Shown here: positions 51,004 to 61,546 of the stretch, piece after piece | How positions within the stretch are numbered: the stretch's first letter is position 1 | How the letters are laid out: each line of letters starts with the position of its first letter | Source of the DNA: Prorocentrum cordatum | Lineage: Eukaryota > Sar > Dinophyceae > Prorocentrales > Prorocentraceae | DNA: 64,000 nt | Direction of reading: 5' to 3' | Assembly: GCA_963575745.1 (NCBI GenBank) | Contig: CAUYUJ010020527.1 | Location: forward strand, 574,464 to 638,463 | Position numbers and translations under genes: made by a program | The notes under the pieces: generated by a model | Databases searched by the model: none | The model's input: only the letters and a program-made list of their open reading frames with translations | What the model was told of the DNA's origin: nothing

Positions 51004-51725
51004 ACCTGCGGCACACGGGGAATGGTTCGCAGCGCCAGGCGTAAACGAGGATGAACGAGAGGAACGATGTGGAGCGATAATGCGATGCTGTCCATTGCTT
51101 TGCACTGTGCGACAGGGCAACTTTGGCCACGGGCGAGCCTGTGAGGTGGCCGCGCGAAGGGTCCCGAACATCATTCCTTTGCATGTCCGTCTTCCAGAAG
51201 GCGTCTTTCTACGAAATGCACCAAACTGACCCGAATCCCGGGTTTCCATCAACATTCCTCAGAAATCTGTGGCGAACCCGGGTTTCGGTCTAGTTGCAAG
51301 ACCATGCCGGTATTGCTTGACATGGCTTTGCTTCGTATTCTGCGGCGTTGCTGGGCAGTGCGTTGCTTTGTTCGACATGCACTCGCGTGGCTTACCATTT
51401 TTTTGCATTGCGCGCCCGGACAGCCTGGGACACGAGCGGGCTAGTGTGTGGGCCACACGAGGGCTCTCCACGTCATTCACGCGAACATGTTCTTCAATTG
51501 TGTACGTATTCATGCATCCGTGGCGGTTGGCTAGAGTACTTTATTCAAGCTCCCGCATGCGCCACATCCTTCATGTCTGTAATCGCTTGCTCGGATTGTA
51601 GCGAAACCCTGCCTTTTCGGAGCCTCCAGGTGGCGTTTCTGTCGCCACGTCATCGGGCCCGCCTCGAAATTCTTCCAAACGCACCCCAAGAAACATTCGG
51701 GTGGCGCACGAACATGTAAATCGAG
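51004..51725. other. Non-repetitive stretch without recognisable gene
   Basis: About 720 bp of AT-richer unique sequence. Short frames (the longest about 120 codons) show no conserved motif. It includes an AACCCGGGTTTCGG and ATCCCGGGTTTCC pair near 51230-51285. Confidence 0.45.
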
Positions 51726-51729
51726 GGCG

Positions 51730-51925
51730 AGGGCAAATAAGAAACGGGTAAAGAGGTTGTGAAAAGGAAGCGGCCAAATTTCAAAGGCCAAAGAGGATGA
51801 CGCCAAGTGCCAACATCGGCGAAACTTGAAGGACCAAGGTGCATGGCGCGAAGCGCCAACGCAGTCGAATGCAGCCTTGTGTATATACATATATGTATAC
51901 ACATGTTTATGTATATGTGTGTGTG
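51730..51925 (+). repeat. Dispersed repeat R5, copy 2
   Basis: GCGAAACTTGAAGGACCAAG, GTGCATGGCGCGAAGCGCC and GCAGCCTTGTGTATATACAT match 17240-17475. It again ends in a TA/GT tract. Confidence 0.82.
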
Positions 51926-52104
51926 TGTACATGCCGTTCGACGGTCCCTGTCCGCTGCCTCGCTGCCAAGGCGCCGCACCTGGCCACTGCCCCGTGAGGC
52001 GTCGGCCGTCTCGCCTTTTCCTTACCTCACTTTGACTTCTGGGCGCGCGCGTTGTCCTCCGCTCGGCGCGTCTGACAACGTGCCGAGTCGCCCGTCCGCG
52101 ACGA

Positions 52105-52222
52105 CCGAGAAATGGTGTGTGTGTGTGTGTGTGTGCGAGCGTTCGAGTGTGTGTGTGTGTGTGTGTGTGAACGCGTGTGCTTTGGTGAGTGCGTGAGTGC
52201 GTGTGTCTGTGTGTGTGTGTGA
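52105..52222. repeat. GT microsatellite in three blocks
   Basis: GTGTGT runs separated by CGAGCGTTCGAGT and AACGCGTGTGCTTTGG. Confidence 0.95.
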
Positions 52223-52504
52223 ATTTACTTGTGTGCTTGTGCTGTTGTTTGTCAATCGTCGGTTCGGGTTGCACATCTGTTTTCGTTCGTCGCGCGTTTT
52301 GTGTTGTTGTTCACCCTCGGACGGCCCTCTTTTGACGCCGGGGGGGGGGGGGATGCCACTTTACCTCTGAACGGGGCCCTTCCCGTCCCCTGTGCTTCAC
52401 AGCGGCCCGTCCGAATCCGCTCGGCTGCACCCTGGCGGCAAACTGCCCCAAACAACATGCTGCATGTGCATACCAACTCAAACGTTCTACTGTGCTGCAC
52501 GTGC

Positions 52505-52995
52505 GGGAGGGCACGCGATGGACCACGCGGGAAAACCGACGGGAAAGCAGACGTGAACACATACGGGAGAACGAGTGGGAGAACCTGCAGGGGGAACAGA
52601 AAAGAACCGAACATACGAGAGAACACACGGGAGACTAGACGGGAGAACGTGCGGCAACACGTGCGAAAGAACCTACGGGAACATGAGACGAAAGACCACA
52701 CGGGAGAGCATACGGGGAACATGCGGGAGAACTCACGGGAGAACAACAAGGGGAACATACGGTAGAACATACGGGGGACATGCGAGAACCCATACGGGGA
52801 AACATGCGGGATATCACACTGGAGAATATACGGGAACACAAACGGGATAACACAAGGGATACCGTACGGCAACATATACGGGGTATCACCCCATATACCA
52901 TACGGTGGGACATACGGGGTAACATAGAGGAAGGCACACGGGAGAACATGCGGGGGAACATACGGGTGACTATACGGGACAACATGCGAGAACGT
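52505..52995. repeat. 15-bp minisatellite (ACATACGGGAGAACA)
   Basis: About 30 degenerate units of 14-16 bp such as ACACACGGGAGACTA and ACATGCGGGAGAACT. The plus strand reads as NIREN/TRETR-type residues. The array resumes at 53853-53945 beyond a CAT tract and repeat R1. Confidence 0.92.
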
Positions 52996-53084
52996 ACCTA
53001 TACGACCACCCTGCGGGTGATAAGGAGGTTTGGGGGGGGGGGGCCAGCAATGGGCAACAGTGGTGAATGTTGTGACATGACACT

Positions 53085-53362
53085 ATCGATCTCACAATCG
53101 ATATCACTATCGACGTCGTCATCATCATCATCGACATCACCATTAACATCATCATCATCGTCATCATCATCATCAGCATCATCATCATCATCATCAACGT
53201 CGTCATCATCATCACAATCATCATCACCATCATGGCCATCATCACCATCAGCATCGCACAATCGATCTCACATTCGGTCTCACTATCGATATCACAATCG
53301 ATCTCACAATCGACATCATCATCATCATGATCATCATCATCAACGACACCAACATCATCATC

Positions 53363-53393
<31 letters not shown>

Positions 53394-53428
53394 TGATCAT
53401 GATCATCATCATCATCATCATCATCATC

Positions 53429-53460
<32 letters not shown>

Positions 53461-53463
53461 TAC

Positions 53464-53511
<48 letters not shown>

Positions 53512-53518
53512 AATATCC
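53085..53518. repeat. ATC/CAT microsatellite and TATCGATCTCACAATCG units
   Basis: Long CATCAT runs, flanked and interrupted by units CACTATCGATATCACAATCG and GATCTCACAATCG. Confidence 0.95.
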
Positions 53519-53521
53519 ACG

Positions 53522-53852
53522 TCATCATCGGGACACCGACGGGACACCGAAGGGACACCAGCGGGACACCGGCGGGACACCGCGCGGCACCGGCCGCCCG
53601 GTCAAGGTTCTTTTGCCCGGCCGCGCCTCAGCCACACGGGACACCAGCGGGACACCGGCGGGACACCGCGGGGCACCGGCCGCCCGGTCAAGGTTCTTTT
53701 GCTCCGGCCGCGCCTCAGCCACAGGAGACTTTCTCTCGCCCGCCCACGCAGCTTCGCCTCGCCCGCACGGCACGCACGAACACGAAACCGAAATCGATTT
53801 CCCGGTAGGGGGGCTCTCCGTTCCACTTCGATCTCACCCCCCAACCTCCGAT
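53522..53852 (+). repeat. Dispersed repeat R1, copy 2 (complete)
   Basis: GGGACACCGACGGGACACC subunits, two blocks of about 97 bp ending in CCGCGCCTCAGCCACA, and the 3' part with TTTCTCTCGCCCGCCCACGC, GAACACGAAACCGAAATCG and GGGGGGCTCTCCGTTCC match 1-311. It lies between a CAT tract and the continuation of the 15-bp minisatellite, so it appears inserted into that composite array. Confidence 0.92.
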
Positions 53853-54469
53853 ACGGGATAACATATGGGAACACATCCGGAATCACACACACACACACGG
53901 GAAACTATACAATGAACCGTACGGGAGAACATACGGGACACCACGAGCGACCGATTCTGGACCCATGGAACCTTACACGCAGCTTTAAAATGCTTATCCA
54001 GACGAAAGACCCAACCACGAGCAGCTGCGAGCATCGCGGGGCAAGTGAGACGAAACAAGGTGGCCAGCAAACGTATGCAGGGTGTGCCGAAATCGGTGCG
54101 GTGCCGCCATGCGAACGCAACCACCGGGGCCTTCGGCGGAGCTCCATATGAGGGCCACGAAGCATGTGAGAGGTGTGCCGAAATTGGTGGGGTGCCGCCA
54201 TGCGGACACTGCCATTGCGGCCTTCGGTGGAGCTTCCTTTGGGGCCACGACACGAATGAGGGGTCTGTCGAAATGGGGGCGGTGCCGCCATGCGAACGCA
54301 GCCGCTGGGGCCTTTGGCGGAGCCCCCTGTGAGGCCACGAAGAGTGTAATGGTGGCGGTGCCGCCATGCGGGCGCAGCCACTGGGGGCCTCCGGCGGAGC
54401 TCCCATGAGCTCCCTTATGGGGCCCCGCAGCGAGCGAGGCGTGTACCGGTATGGATGCGGTGCCGCTTC

Positions 54470-54641
54470 GGCTATACGCAAGAGTGACCCTGGGTAAGAG
54501 TGACCGGGTGCGCCACTTTTTGGGGGCCGCTGGGGGACCAAACCTGGGCGCGCAAGCAGCTGCTGCTGCTTCGTTTTCAGCCATATGGGGACCCATCTGT
54601 GCCCGTACCACAAGTCACTCCGGCGAAAGGTCACTCTTACG
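54470..54641. mobile_element. Small inverted-repeat element T2, copy 3 (nested)
   Basis: GGCTATACGCAAGAGTGACC, CTGGGTAAGAGTGACC at the left; ACTCCGGCGAAAGGTCACTC, TTAC at the right. The inner left end GTAAGAGTGACC and right end GGTCACTCTTAC are a perfect 12-bp inverted repeat. The element splits a unit of composite member F, which makes it the younger insertion. Confidence 0.9.
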
Positions 54642-55137
54642 TCCAGTCGACCGCTATGCGAACGCAACCACTGTGGCCTTCGGTGTAGCTCCCTATGGGG
54701 CCCCGAAGCGTGTGAGAGGTGTGCCGACATGGGAGCGGTGCCGCCGTGCGAACGCAGCCACTGTGGCCTTCGGCGGAGCTCCCTATGGGGCCGCGAAACG
54801 CGTGAGAGGTGCGCCGGCACAGGGGCGGTGCTGCCACGCGGACCCTGCCACAGAGGCCTCCAGCGGAGCTCCCTATGGGTCCACGAAGCGTGTGACAGGT
54901 GTGCCGACATGGGGGTTGTGTTGCCATGCGAACGCGACCACTGGGGCCTTCGGTGGAGCTCCCTATGGGGCCACGAAGCGCGTGAGGTGTTTGTGTGTGT
55001 GTGTGTGCATGTGTGTGTGTGTGTGTGTGCCGCCGTACGGACGCTGCCGCTGGGGCCCTTCGGCGGAGCTCCCTATAGTGTCACGAAGGATGTGAGGGGT
55101 GTGCCGATGACAACGGCGATGAGGCTGATGAATCAAG

Positions 55138-55550
55138 GGTGAAGGATGATGAGGATGATGATGATGATAATGATGACGATGGCGATGAAAATGATGAAGA
55201 TGATGCTGCTGATGATGATGCTGCTGCTGATGATGATCGTGCTGATGATACTGATGATCATGCTGCTGATGCTGATGCTGATGGTGATGGCAACGATGAT
55301 GCTGCTGATGATGCCGATGACGTTGGCGGTCACGATGATGATGGTGTTGACACTGGCGGACGGTGTTGACGCGTACGACGATGATTGCGATGCTGCTTCT
55401 GATGATGATGCTAATGATGATGCTGCTGCTGAGGATGATCATCATGACGACGATGACGATGACGATTATAATGATGCTGATGATGATGCTGATTCCGATG
55501 ATGACGACGATGTTGATGATGATGGCGACTGTGAGGACCTGCGGAGTGTA
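55138..55550. repeat. GAT/GCT-rich tract
   Basis: GATGATGCTGCTGATGATG-type sequence with a central non-triplet break near 55325-55385. Confidence 0.95.
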
Positions 55551-55669
55551 GATACAGGGATGAAATGAGGGAGCATGAAGAGGAGGGGGAGGGCATCGGA
55601 AGGGAAGGAAGGAGATGCGGGGCGATGTGTATTCAAAACGAGGACCCAAGACCACTGGACGTCTGGAAA

Positions 55670-56079
55670 GAATAGAAGACCATTAAAGACGAGCTGCTTA
55701 AGGGAAATCAATCACTGGACTTCTACCGAGGTTCATCTTGGCCAATTTTTCGAGCCGCGTCCAACCGTGGAGGACCTCCAGACACGCCCACCACCTTCCG
55801 AGGCGAAGGCGTCAACGATGACGCCGTCCACACTGCACGCGACCTGGCACCTGCTTCAAGAAATCATAGCGATCCAGGTGTCTTTGGCAAGGCCTCGACT
55901 CATCTTCTGCGCGCCGCCTGTTTGAGAGCAGGTCTGCCAACGCGAATGCGCGCATGTTTCCGGAAGACGGTGATGAAGCGGACCGGGACCCAGAGCCCTG
56001 GGGGAGACGGACAAGACGCAATCTGCAAGATAATCTCAAGACCACACGGCACGCGTCCACGAGCTCCCGCATGGCCTGG
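55670..56079. other. No recognised gene
   Basis: Mixed sequence with frames on both strands. Nothing conserved is recognised. Confidence 0.45.
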
Positions 56080-56202
56080 GAAGACTCGCTGCTCCCGCTG
56101 CTGCTGCTCCTGCGCCTGCTGTTCGCCCCGCTGCTCCTGCTCCTCCCGCATCCTCCGCTGCGCCATGCGCTGGGCGGCGCGCGTTTGACGACCCTGCAGG
56201 CT
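56080..56202 (-). CDS. Candidate coiled-coil exon fragment
   Basis: Within a longer ATG-less minus-strand frame (55900-56259), this segment reads SLQGRQTRAAQRMAQRRM, then REEQEQRGEQQAQEQQQR. It is a strongly charged Gln/Glu/Arg helix of about 40 residues, as in coiled coils. The DNA is not a simple tandem repeat, though it contains a few CAG and GAG triplets. Flanking residues (VFPGHAGARGRV, VPVRFITVFRKHARI) continue without a stop. No partner domain is visible. Confidence 0.3.
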
Positions 56203-56620
56203 CCGGCAGGCACGTTCGCATCCGCTGCTGCTACAACTACTCCAAGCACCTGGCGTCACGCTTCGCGCCGCGCGCAGCGCGAAGCGCGATTGGCATTCTG
56301 CTCTCGCGCCGCCCCCCCCGGGACGTCACTGGGGACAAGCGCCTTTCCAGCCCAGACCGCCAAGCGTGGTTGTCCCGGCGCCCCTGAGGGTGACCCAGCG
56401 TTCATTCTCGTACGTCTGTGTTCTGGCTGGCAGAGCGGCGCGCACGCCCTTCGGATGTGGCGGCTGTGCGCGTTAGAATCAACTCCCAGCCGCCAATCTG
56501 GCAGCAAGCGGTGGGAGGCGGTCAACTCTGCCGATCCGCGAACCACGCGCACTTTCCTCAGGGACCATGGGCTGGCAGGCCGCGCGCAGCACAGCAGCAG
56601 GACGGAAGCGCATTCAAACA
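56203..56620. other. No recognised gene
   Basis: Mixed GC-rich sequence before composite member H. Both strands have open frames of 70-190 codons without recognisable motifs. Confidence 0.45.
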
Positions 56621-57746
56621 TTAGCCTGGCGAAGGACCCAACCATCTGCAAGTGTGAGTAACGCAATTGTGAACATCGTCTTCGGTGGAGCCCCCTATGG
56701 GGCCACGAAGCGTGTGAAGGGTGTGCTGTGATCGGTGCGGGGGACGCAAACGAGAACCGCCACTTGGGCTTGCGGTGCTGCCCCCATGAGGCCACGAAGC
56801 GTGTGATGGGGTGTGCCGACATGTGTGCGGGGGGCGCATGCGGGAATCGCGGCTGGGGCCGTCGGTGGAGCTCCCTCTGGGGGCACGAAATGTATGAGGG
56901 GTGTGCCGAAATGGGTGCAGGGGACGCAAGCGAGAACCGCCACTGGGGCTTGCGGTCAACCCCCTTATGGGGCCATGAAACGTGCGAGGGATGCGCCGAA
57001 ATGGACGCGGGGGACGCATGCGAGAACCGCCACGGGGCTTTCGGTGGAACTCACCATGGGGCCATGAAACGTGTGATGGGGTGTGTCGTAACTGGTGCGG
57101 GGGGCGCATGCGAGAACCACTACTGGGCCCTTCGGTGGAGCTCCCTATGGGGCCACGACGCGTGTGAAGGGTGTGCCGACGTGGCTGCGGGGGACGCATG
57201 CGAGAACCGCCACTGGGGCTTGCGGTGAATGGGACCACGAAGCGTGTGAGGGGTGTGCCGACATGTGTGCGGGGGACGCATGGGAGAACCGCCAGTGGAG
57301 CCTTCGGTGGAGCTCCCTATGGGGCCACGAGCGTGAGGGGTGCGCCGACATGAGCGCGGTGTCGCCATGCGGAGCCTCCCACGAGCCGTGTAAGGGGTGT
57401 GCCGTATTGGGTGAGGGTGTACCATGCGGACGCTGATGCTGGGCCCTTTGGTGGAGCTCCCTACGGGGCCACGAAGCGCGTGAAGGGTGTGCCGAATCGG
57501 GTGCGGGTGCGCCATGCGGACGCTGACGCTGGGGCCTTCGGTGGAGCTCCCTACGGGGCCACGAAGCGTGTGGGGTGTGTGCCGAATCAGCATGCGGAGG
57601 GGGAGGGAGGGAGGAGGGAGGGGGGAGGAGGAGGAGGAGGAAGATAGGAGAAGGAGGAGGAGGAGGAGGAGGAGGAGGAGGAGGAGGAGGACGCGGGGCA
57701 TTGTCTCCTCAAAACGAGGACCCAACACCATAGGATGGTTGGGAGC
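56621..57746 (+). mobile_element. Composite element family K, member H (complete)
   Basis: The 5' block TTAGCCTGGCGAAGGACCCA, ACCATCTGCAAGTGTGAGT is followed by about 10 units (TTCGGTGGAGCCCCCTATG, GGGCCACGAAGCGTGTG, GGGGGACGCATGCGAGAACC, GCCACTGGGGC), then CATGCGGAGGGGGAGGG, a GGA tract (57640-57690) and the terminal block CGCGGGGCATTGTCTCCTC, AAAACGAGGACCCAACACCA, TAGGATGGTTGGGA. Confidence 0.9.
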
Positions 57747-57794
57747 AGTCACGCGTAATCATGGAGCGCGAGGATGTAGGGCACCTGCCACGCG

Positions 57795-58354
57795 CTAAGA
57801 TGCCAGAACATCTGTGAATTTGGAAAGCGAATCAGCATGCACAACGTGCCCAGAAATGGAAGATGCAAGGGTGCCGCGTTTCAGAGGCTCATCCTTAACG
57901 CAAGGTTTGTCAGCAAACGGAGCAACATGGTGGAACCAAATCCTGGACCCCAGGACTCTTTCCTGGGACAACCTTCTCAACCTGAATCGTTTGTTTGTTT
58001 CGCCCCCCGAAGGCCGGGAAGAGCCCCAGGAGCCCGAGGACGGAGAAGCACTCCCAGGACCCCTTTCTTCCAGTACCTGCCGGGACGCTTCCCCGCGCAG
58101 CCCGAAGGCACCCGCCTGTGCGCCTCCCGGGGGAGCCCGGGAGTGCCTGCCAGGACGCTCTCCCGGGCAGCCCGACGGTGCCCCCTGCCTTCGTGGCGAG
58201 ACCTGCTGCGAAGCTGACGTGGCCGCGTGCACGGGCACCGCCGCCGCCCTCGCGCGGCCTACCGACGGGGCCGGCTCCTTCTCAGAGGTGCCCCAAAGAC
58301 GGGTGCCCAACGCCCACGTGCCCGCTGCTCCGGTGCCGAGCGGCTCACTCTTCC

Positions 58355-58386
<32 letters not shown>

Positions 58387-58523
58387 TTCTTCTTGTGTCC
58401 TCCCCTCTCTCCTCCTCCTGGTGTGCTACCCTTTGCTCTGGGCCCCTGAGGATCGGGGAGGTTCTCGGACGTTTCTGGTCTGGCAAGCTCTGGGGGTCTC
58501 CCGAGGCCTCCAAGGGCCTCCAA
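57795..58523. CDS. Region open on both strands; candidate exon
   Basis: The plus strand (57814-58449) and minus strand (58523-57795) each have a frame of more than 210 codons without ATG at the limit. The plus frame includes GATWWNQILDPRTLSWDNLL and LFVSPPEGREEPQEPEDG, then a polyphenylalanine run. The minus frame reads that tract as KKKKKKRKKKKKKRK, and also NKRFRLRRLSQERVLGSRIW and SSISGHVVHADSLS. The lysine reading is the more plausible if either is coding. No domain is recognised, and the strand cannot be decided from sequence alone. Confidence 0.25.
58350..58396. repeat. TTC microsatellite
   Basis: TTCTTC run with CTCTTC breaks inside the frame pair described at 57795-58523. Confidence 0.95.
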
Positions 58524-58654
58524 GGACGTCCGAGGTCAGGATCCGGGGCGTCTGCAGAACTCACCCGCCCTCTCCCTTGCCCTCCTCCTTCGCGACCTCG
58601 TCTTCCTTGCCCTTTCCCGCGTCCTCGACCAGGTCCCCGTCCTCATCCCCGTCT

Positions 58655-58788
58655 GGGTCGTCTGTGTCGTCGTCGTCTGGGTCGTCTGGGTCGTCTGGGT
58701 CGTCTGGGTCGTCTGGGTCGTCTGGGTCGTCTGGGTCGTCGTCGTCGTCGTCGTCTGGGTCGTCGTCGTCGTCGTCGTCGTCGTCTGG

Positions 58789-58832
<44 letters not shown>

Positions 58833-58835
58833 TGG
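58655..58835. repeat. GTC and GTCGTCTGG microsatellite
   Basis: Nine-bp units GTCGTCTGG grade into pure GTC. Confidence 0.95.
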
Positions 58836-58839
58836 GTTT

Positions 58840-59395
58840 ACTGTACCTCCGTTGCCATCATCCTCCGCCGCCACGGGTCTCCTCCACGCCCTCCTCCCTC
58901 GGCCTCTCTACTGCCTCATCGCCATCATCCTCGTCATCGTCCTCACTACTATGGTCGATGAATGGCCACGAGGATGCAGGCCAAGAAGACGAGTCCTTTC
59001 GCCGAAGGCCCAAGGTCCCCTCAGGAGATCTCCCCTAAACGGAACCCATTCCAAAGTGGAGAGGCCAAACAAGATGACTAGAAGGGCATCTCTTCACAAG
59101 CAGGATTGTTCTCAGCCCTCGTGCCAGCTGTATCACCATTCGACATCGTCATCGTCATTCTGATTACCTACCTCGCTAGCGTCATCGCAGTGTTTCTCGT
59201 CTCCGATGCCCTACTCACCCTGCCCTTCCACGTATGACTGTTTGCCTGAGTCCTGGGTGGAACAGTGCCTCTAATTCATGCTGCTTGCACCCTAGATTCC
59301 CGTGCAAGAAGCGGCAATTCAGAAGGAATCTGAAACTACCCCCTTAATCCCACCACTGCTCTGGGCGTACGCAGTTGAGCAGGTCAGATCTTCCA
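58840..59395. other. No recognisable gene
   Basis: Mixed AT-richer sequence with CATCGTCATCGTC patches. No frame is convincing. Confidence 0.5.
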
Positions 59396-59397
59396 AC

Positions 59398-60170
59398 ATC
59401 GCCTGGCGAAGGACCCAATCATCTGCAGTTGCGAGTGCCGTCGTTGTGAGTATCGCCTCCGGTGGATCTCCTAATGGGGCTACGAAGTGTGTGAAGGGTG
59501 TGCCGAAATTGGGCGGGGCGGCCATGCGGGCGCTGCCACTGAGGCTTTACGTAGAGCCCCTTACGGGGCTACGAAGCGTATGAGGGGTGTGCCGACATGG
59601 GCGGGGCCGTCATGCGGGCGCTGTCACTGGGGCCTTCGGTGGAGCTCCCTATGGGACCACGAACCGTGGCATGCTGGCACTGGCACTGGGACCTTCGGTG
59701 GAGCTTCCTTCGGGGCCACGAAGCGTGTGAAGGGTCTGCCGAATTGGGTGCGAGTGCTCCATGCGGGCGCTGACGCTGGGGCCTTCGGTGGAGCTCTCAA
59801 GGGGGCTACGCACCGTGTGAGGGGTGCGCCGATATGGGTGGGGCGGCCGCATGTGGTACACCCCCCTGGGGGCCTTCGGTGGAGCTCCATATGGGGCCAC
59901 GAAGCGTGTGATAGGTGTGCCGAGCGGGGCGGCCGTATGTGGTACATCCCCCTAGGGCCTTCGGTGGAGCTCCCTATGGTGACACGAAACGTGTGGGGTG
60001 TGTGCCGAACTGGTTGACATGCGGAGGGTGGAGAGCAGAGGCCAGGATGGGAGGAGGAAGGAGGAGGAGGAGGAGGAGGAGGAGAAGGAGGAGGAGAAGG
60101 AGGAGGAGGAGTAGGACGCGGGGCACTGTCTCTTCAAAAAAAAACCCCAACACCACAGGATGGTTGGGAA
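59398..60170 (+). mobile_element. Composite element family K, member I (complete, shortest)
   Basis: The 5' block TCGCCTGGCGAAGGACCCAA, TCATCTGCAGTTGCGAGT is followed by about 7 units (TTCGGTGGAGCTCCATATG, GGGCCACGAAGCGTGTG), then GAACTGGTTGACATGCGGAG, a GGA tract (60056-60112) and the terminal block CGCGGGGCACTGTCTCTTC, CCCAACACCACAGGATGG, TTGGGAA. A run of nine A replaces the usual AAAACGAGG. Confidence 0.9.
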
Positions 60171-60239
60171 CAAAGTCCTTCCCTTCTTCCACTTCGGGGA
60201 GGGGTTTAGCCCTCCCTCTCGCTCTCTGTGGGGCCTCGA

Positions 60240-60375
60240 CGCACATCCATGCAATATCCTGCAAAGCGACGCTGAAAAGGATCCTTGCAGTAGCCTGCAT
60301 GCCATACTCCTGCAATACCCAGCCGACCCTTGCTGAAACGACCCTGCAATACTCCGCAATGGCTGTGCGAATCCC
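60240..60375. repeat. Scattered TGCAATA and CCTGCA motifs
   Basis: ATGCAATATCCTGCAA, CTTGCAGTAGCCTGCATG, CCTGCAATACCC, CCTGCAATACTCCGCAATG and GTTGCACTGCAAGC are spaced roughly 25-30 bp apart, giving a faint periodic pattern. The following 60380-61130 shows no recognisable gene. Confidence 0.55.
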
Positions 60376-61139
60376 TGCGTTGCACTGCAAGCTTCCGTTT
60401 CCCTTACCTTCCGATATTGCATCTCACTTCCCTGCTTGCGGTAGCTCGCCTAAGAACCTTTTCTGGCTGTGCTGGCAGAAGACTCGCGAGGCGCTAACAA
60501 TAGCCAATGCTGACAACATATGTAGCATACCCTTGCCGATATGAGATCGTGCTGCCCAGAGCCCTCGGAATACTAGATTCGCAAAAGCTTTGTGTGAGGC
60601 TGGGGCGGGCTTTCCCCGCTGTTTCGACGAGACATGCAAGTTTCGAAGATCGCTGGGGAGGCGCCTGACACACCCCTGCCATCAAATCGAAGAAGAAAGG
60701 AAGCGCCCGACAAAAACAACACACACACATAAGGACAACAACAAGAGGGGAGGAGCCAACGACTGGTTGACCTGTATCCACTCGAAATTCAGGCGCCCTG
60801 TCCAGATCGCGCGCACGGTTATTCTCGTCTTACGTATGCGGGCACCGCGCCATCCACTTGATGTGATTCTCCAACTTTGGCTCAAATCACAGGTCGAACC
60901 AGCCACGCGCCTGTCTGCCCCGAAGGGGCTCCATACCCACCTCCCAGGTAGATGTGCCTAAGTGTAATCGGGACGAGCCTGCCGAACAGCATTCTCTCGC
61001 GCAAAGCCCGTACGCTCTGGGGCGCAGGAGTGCGGTCCCCGGGCCGACCCCTGCCGCGCCCGAGTGCCTCCTCGAGCGGGTGCCTCCACGTCGTCTCGCG
61101 GGTGGCCTGGCCGGTCTCGTGGGGGGGGGGGGGCACGCA

Positions 61140-61378
61140 GAGGAGGAGGAGGAGGAGGAGGAGGAGGAGGAGGAGGAGGAGGAGGAGGAGGAGGAGAGGA
61201 GGAGGATAGGGGGAGGAGGAAGAGGAAAAGGAGGAGGAGGAGGAGGAGGAGGAGGAAGAGGAGGAGGATCAGGAGGAGGATCAGGAGGAGGGAGGAGGAG
61301 GAGGAGGAGGAGGAGGAGGAGGAGGAGGAGGAGGAGGAGGAGGAGGAGGAGGAGGAGGAGGAGGAGGAGGAGGAGGAG
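61140..61378. repeat. GGA-rich tract, 240 bp
   Basis: GGA units with GATCAGGAGGAG and AAGAGG breaks, followed at 61419-61442 by a GA run. Confidence 0.96.
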
Positions 61379-61546
61379 CGCAGGGAGGCGGGACCGCGAG
61401 GCGCAGTCAGTCACGGCAGAGAGAGAGAGAGAGAGAGAGAGCGACCCGCCATGCCTGCGGGCCCGCCAGGCGTCGGCATCGGGCTCAGGATGTCCACTCG
61501 CCCCGCCCCTGTGCAGGAGCGGGGCGCCGGGCCTCGTGACTAATGG

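Larger units (their letters stand above)
53998..55668 (+). mobile_element. Composite element family K, member F (interrupted)
   Basis: The diverged 5' block ATCCAGACGAAAGACCCAAC, CACGAGCAGCTGCGAG is followed by about 10 units (TTCGGCGGAGCTCCCTATG, GGGCCACGAAGCGTGTGAG, GGTGTGCCGACATGGG). A T2 element sits within one unit (54470-54641), and a GT tract (54985-55030) and a GAT tract (55138-55550) lie near the end. The 3' part resumes with CCTGCGGAGTGTAGATACAG, GGGAGGGC and the terminal block CGGGGCGATGTGTATTC, AAAACGAGGACCCAAGACCA. The final TGG block is diverged. Confidence 0.82.

Noticed and set aside
52780-53808. 342-codon frame with Ser and His runs
   Set aside because: It spans a 15-bp minisatellite, a CAT tract and repeat R1, three unrelated repeats joined by chance.
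60870-60886. Possible dinoflagellate spliced-leader relic (CTTTGGCTCAAA)
   Set aside because: Only about 10 bases match the end of the leader, the final G is absent, the upstream part does not match, and no relic is seen elsewhere.
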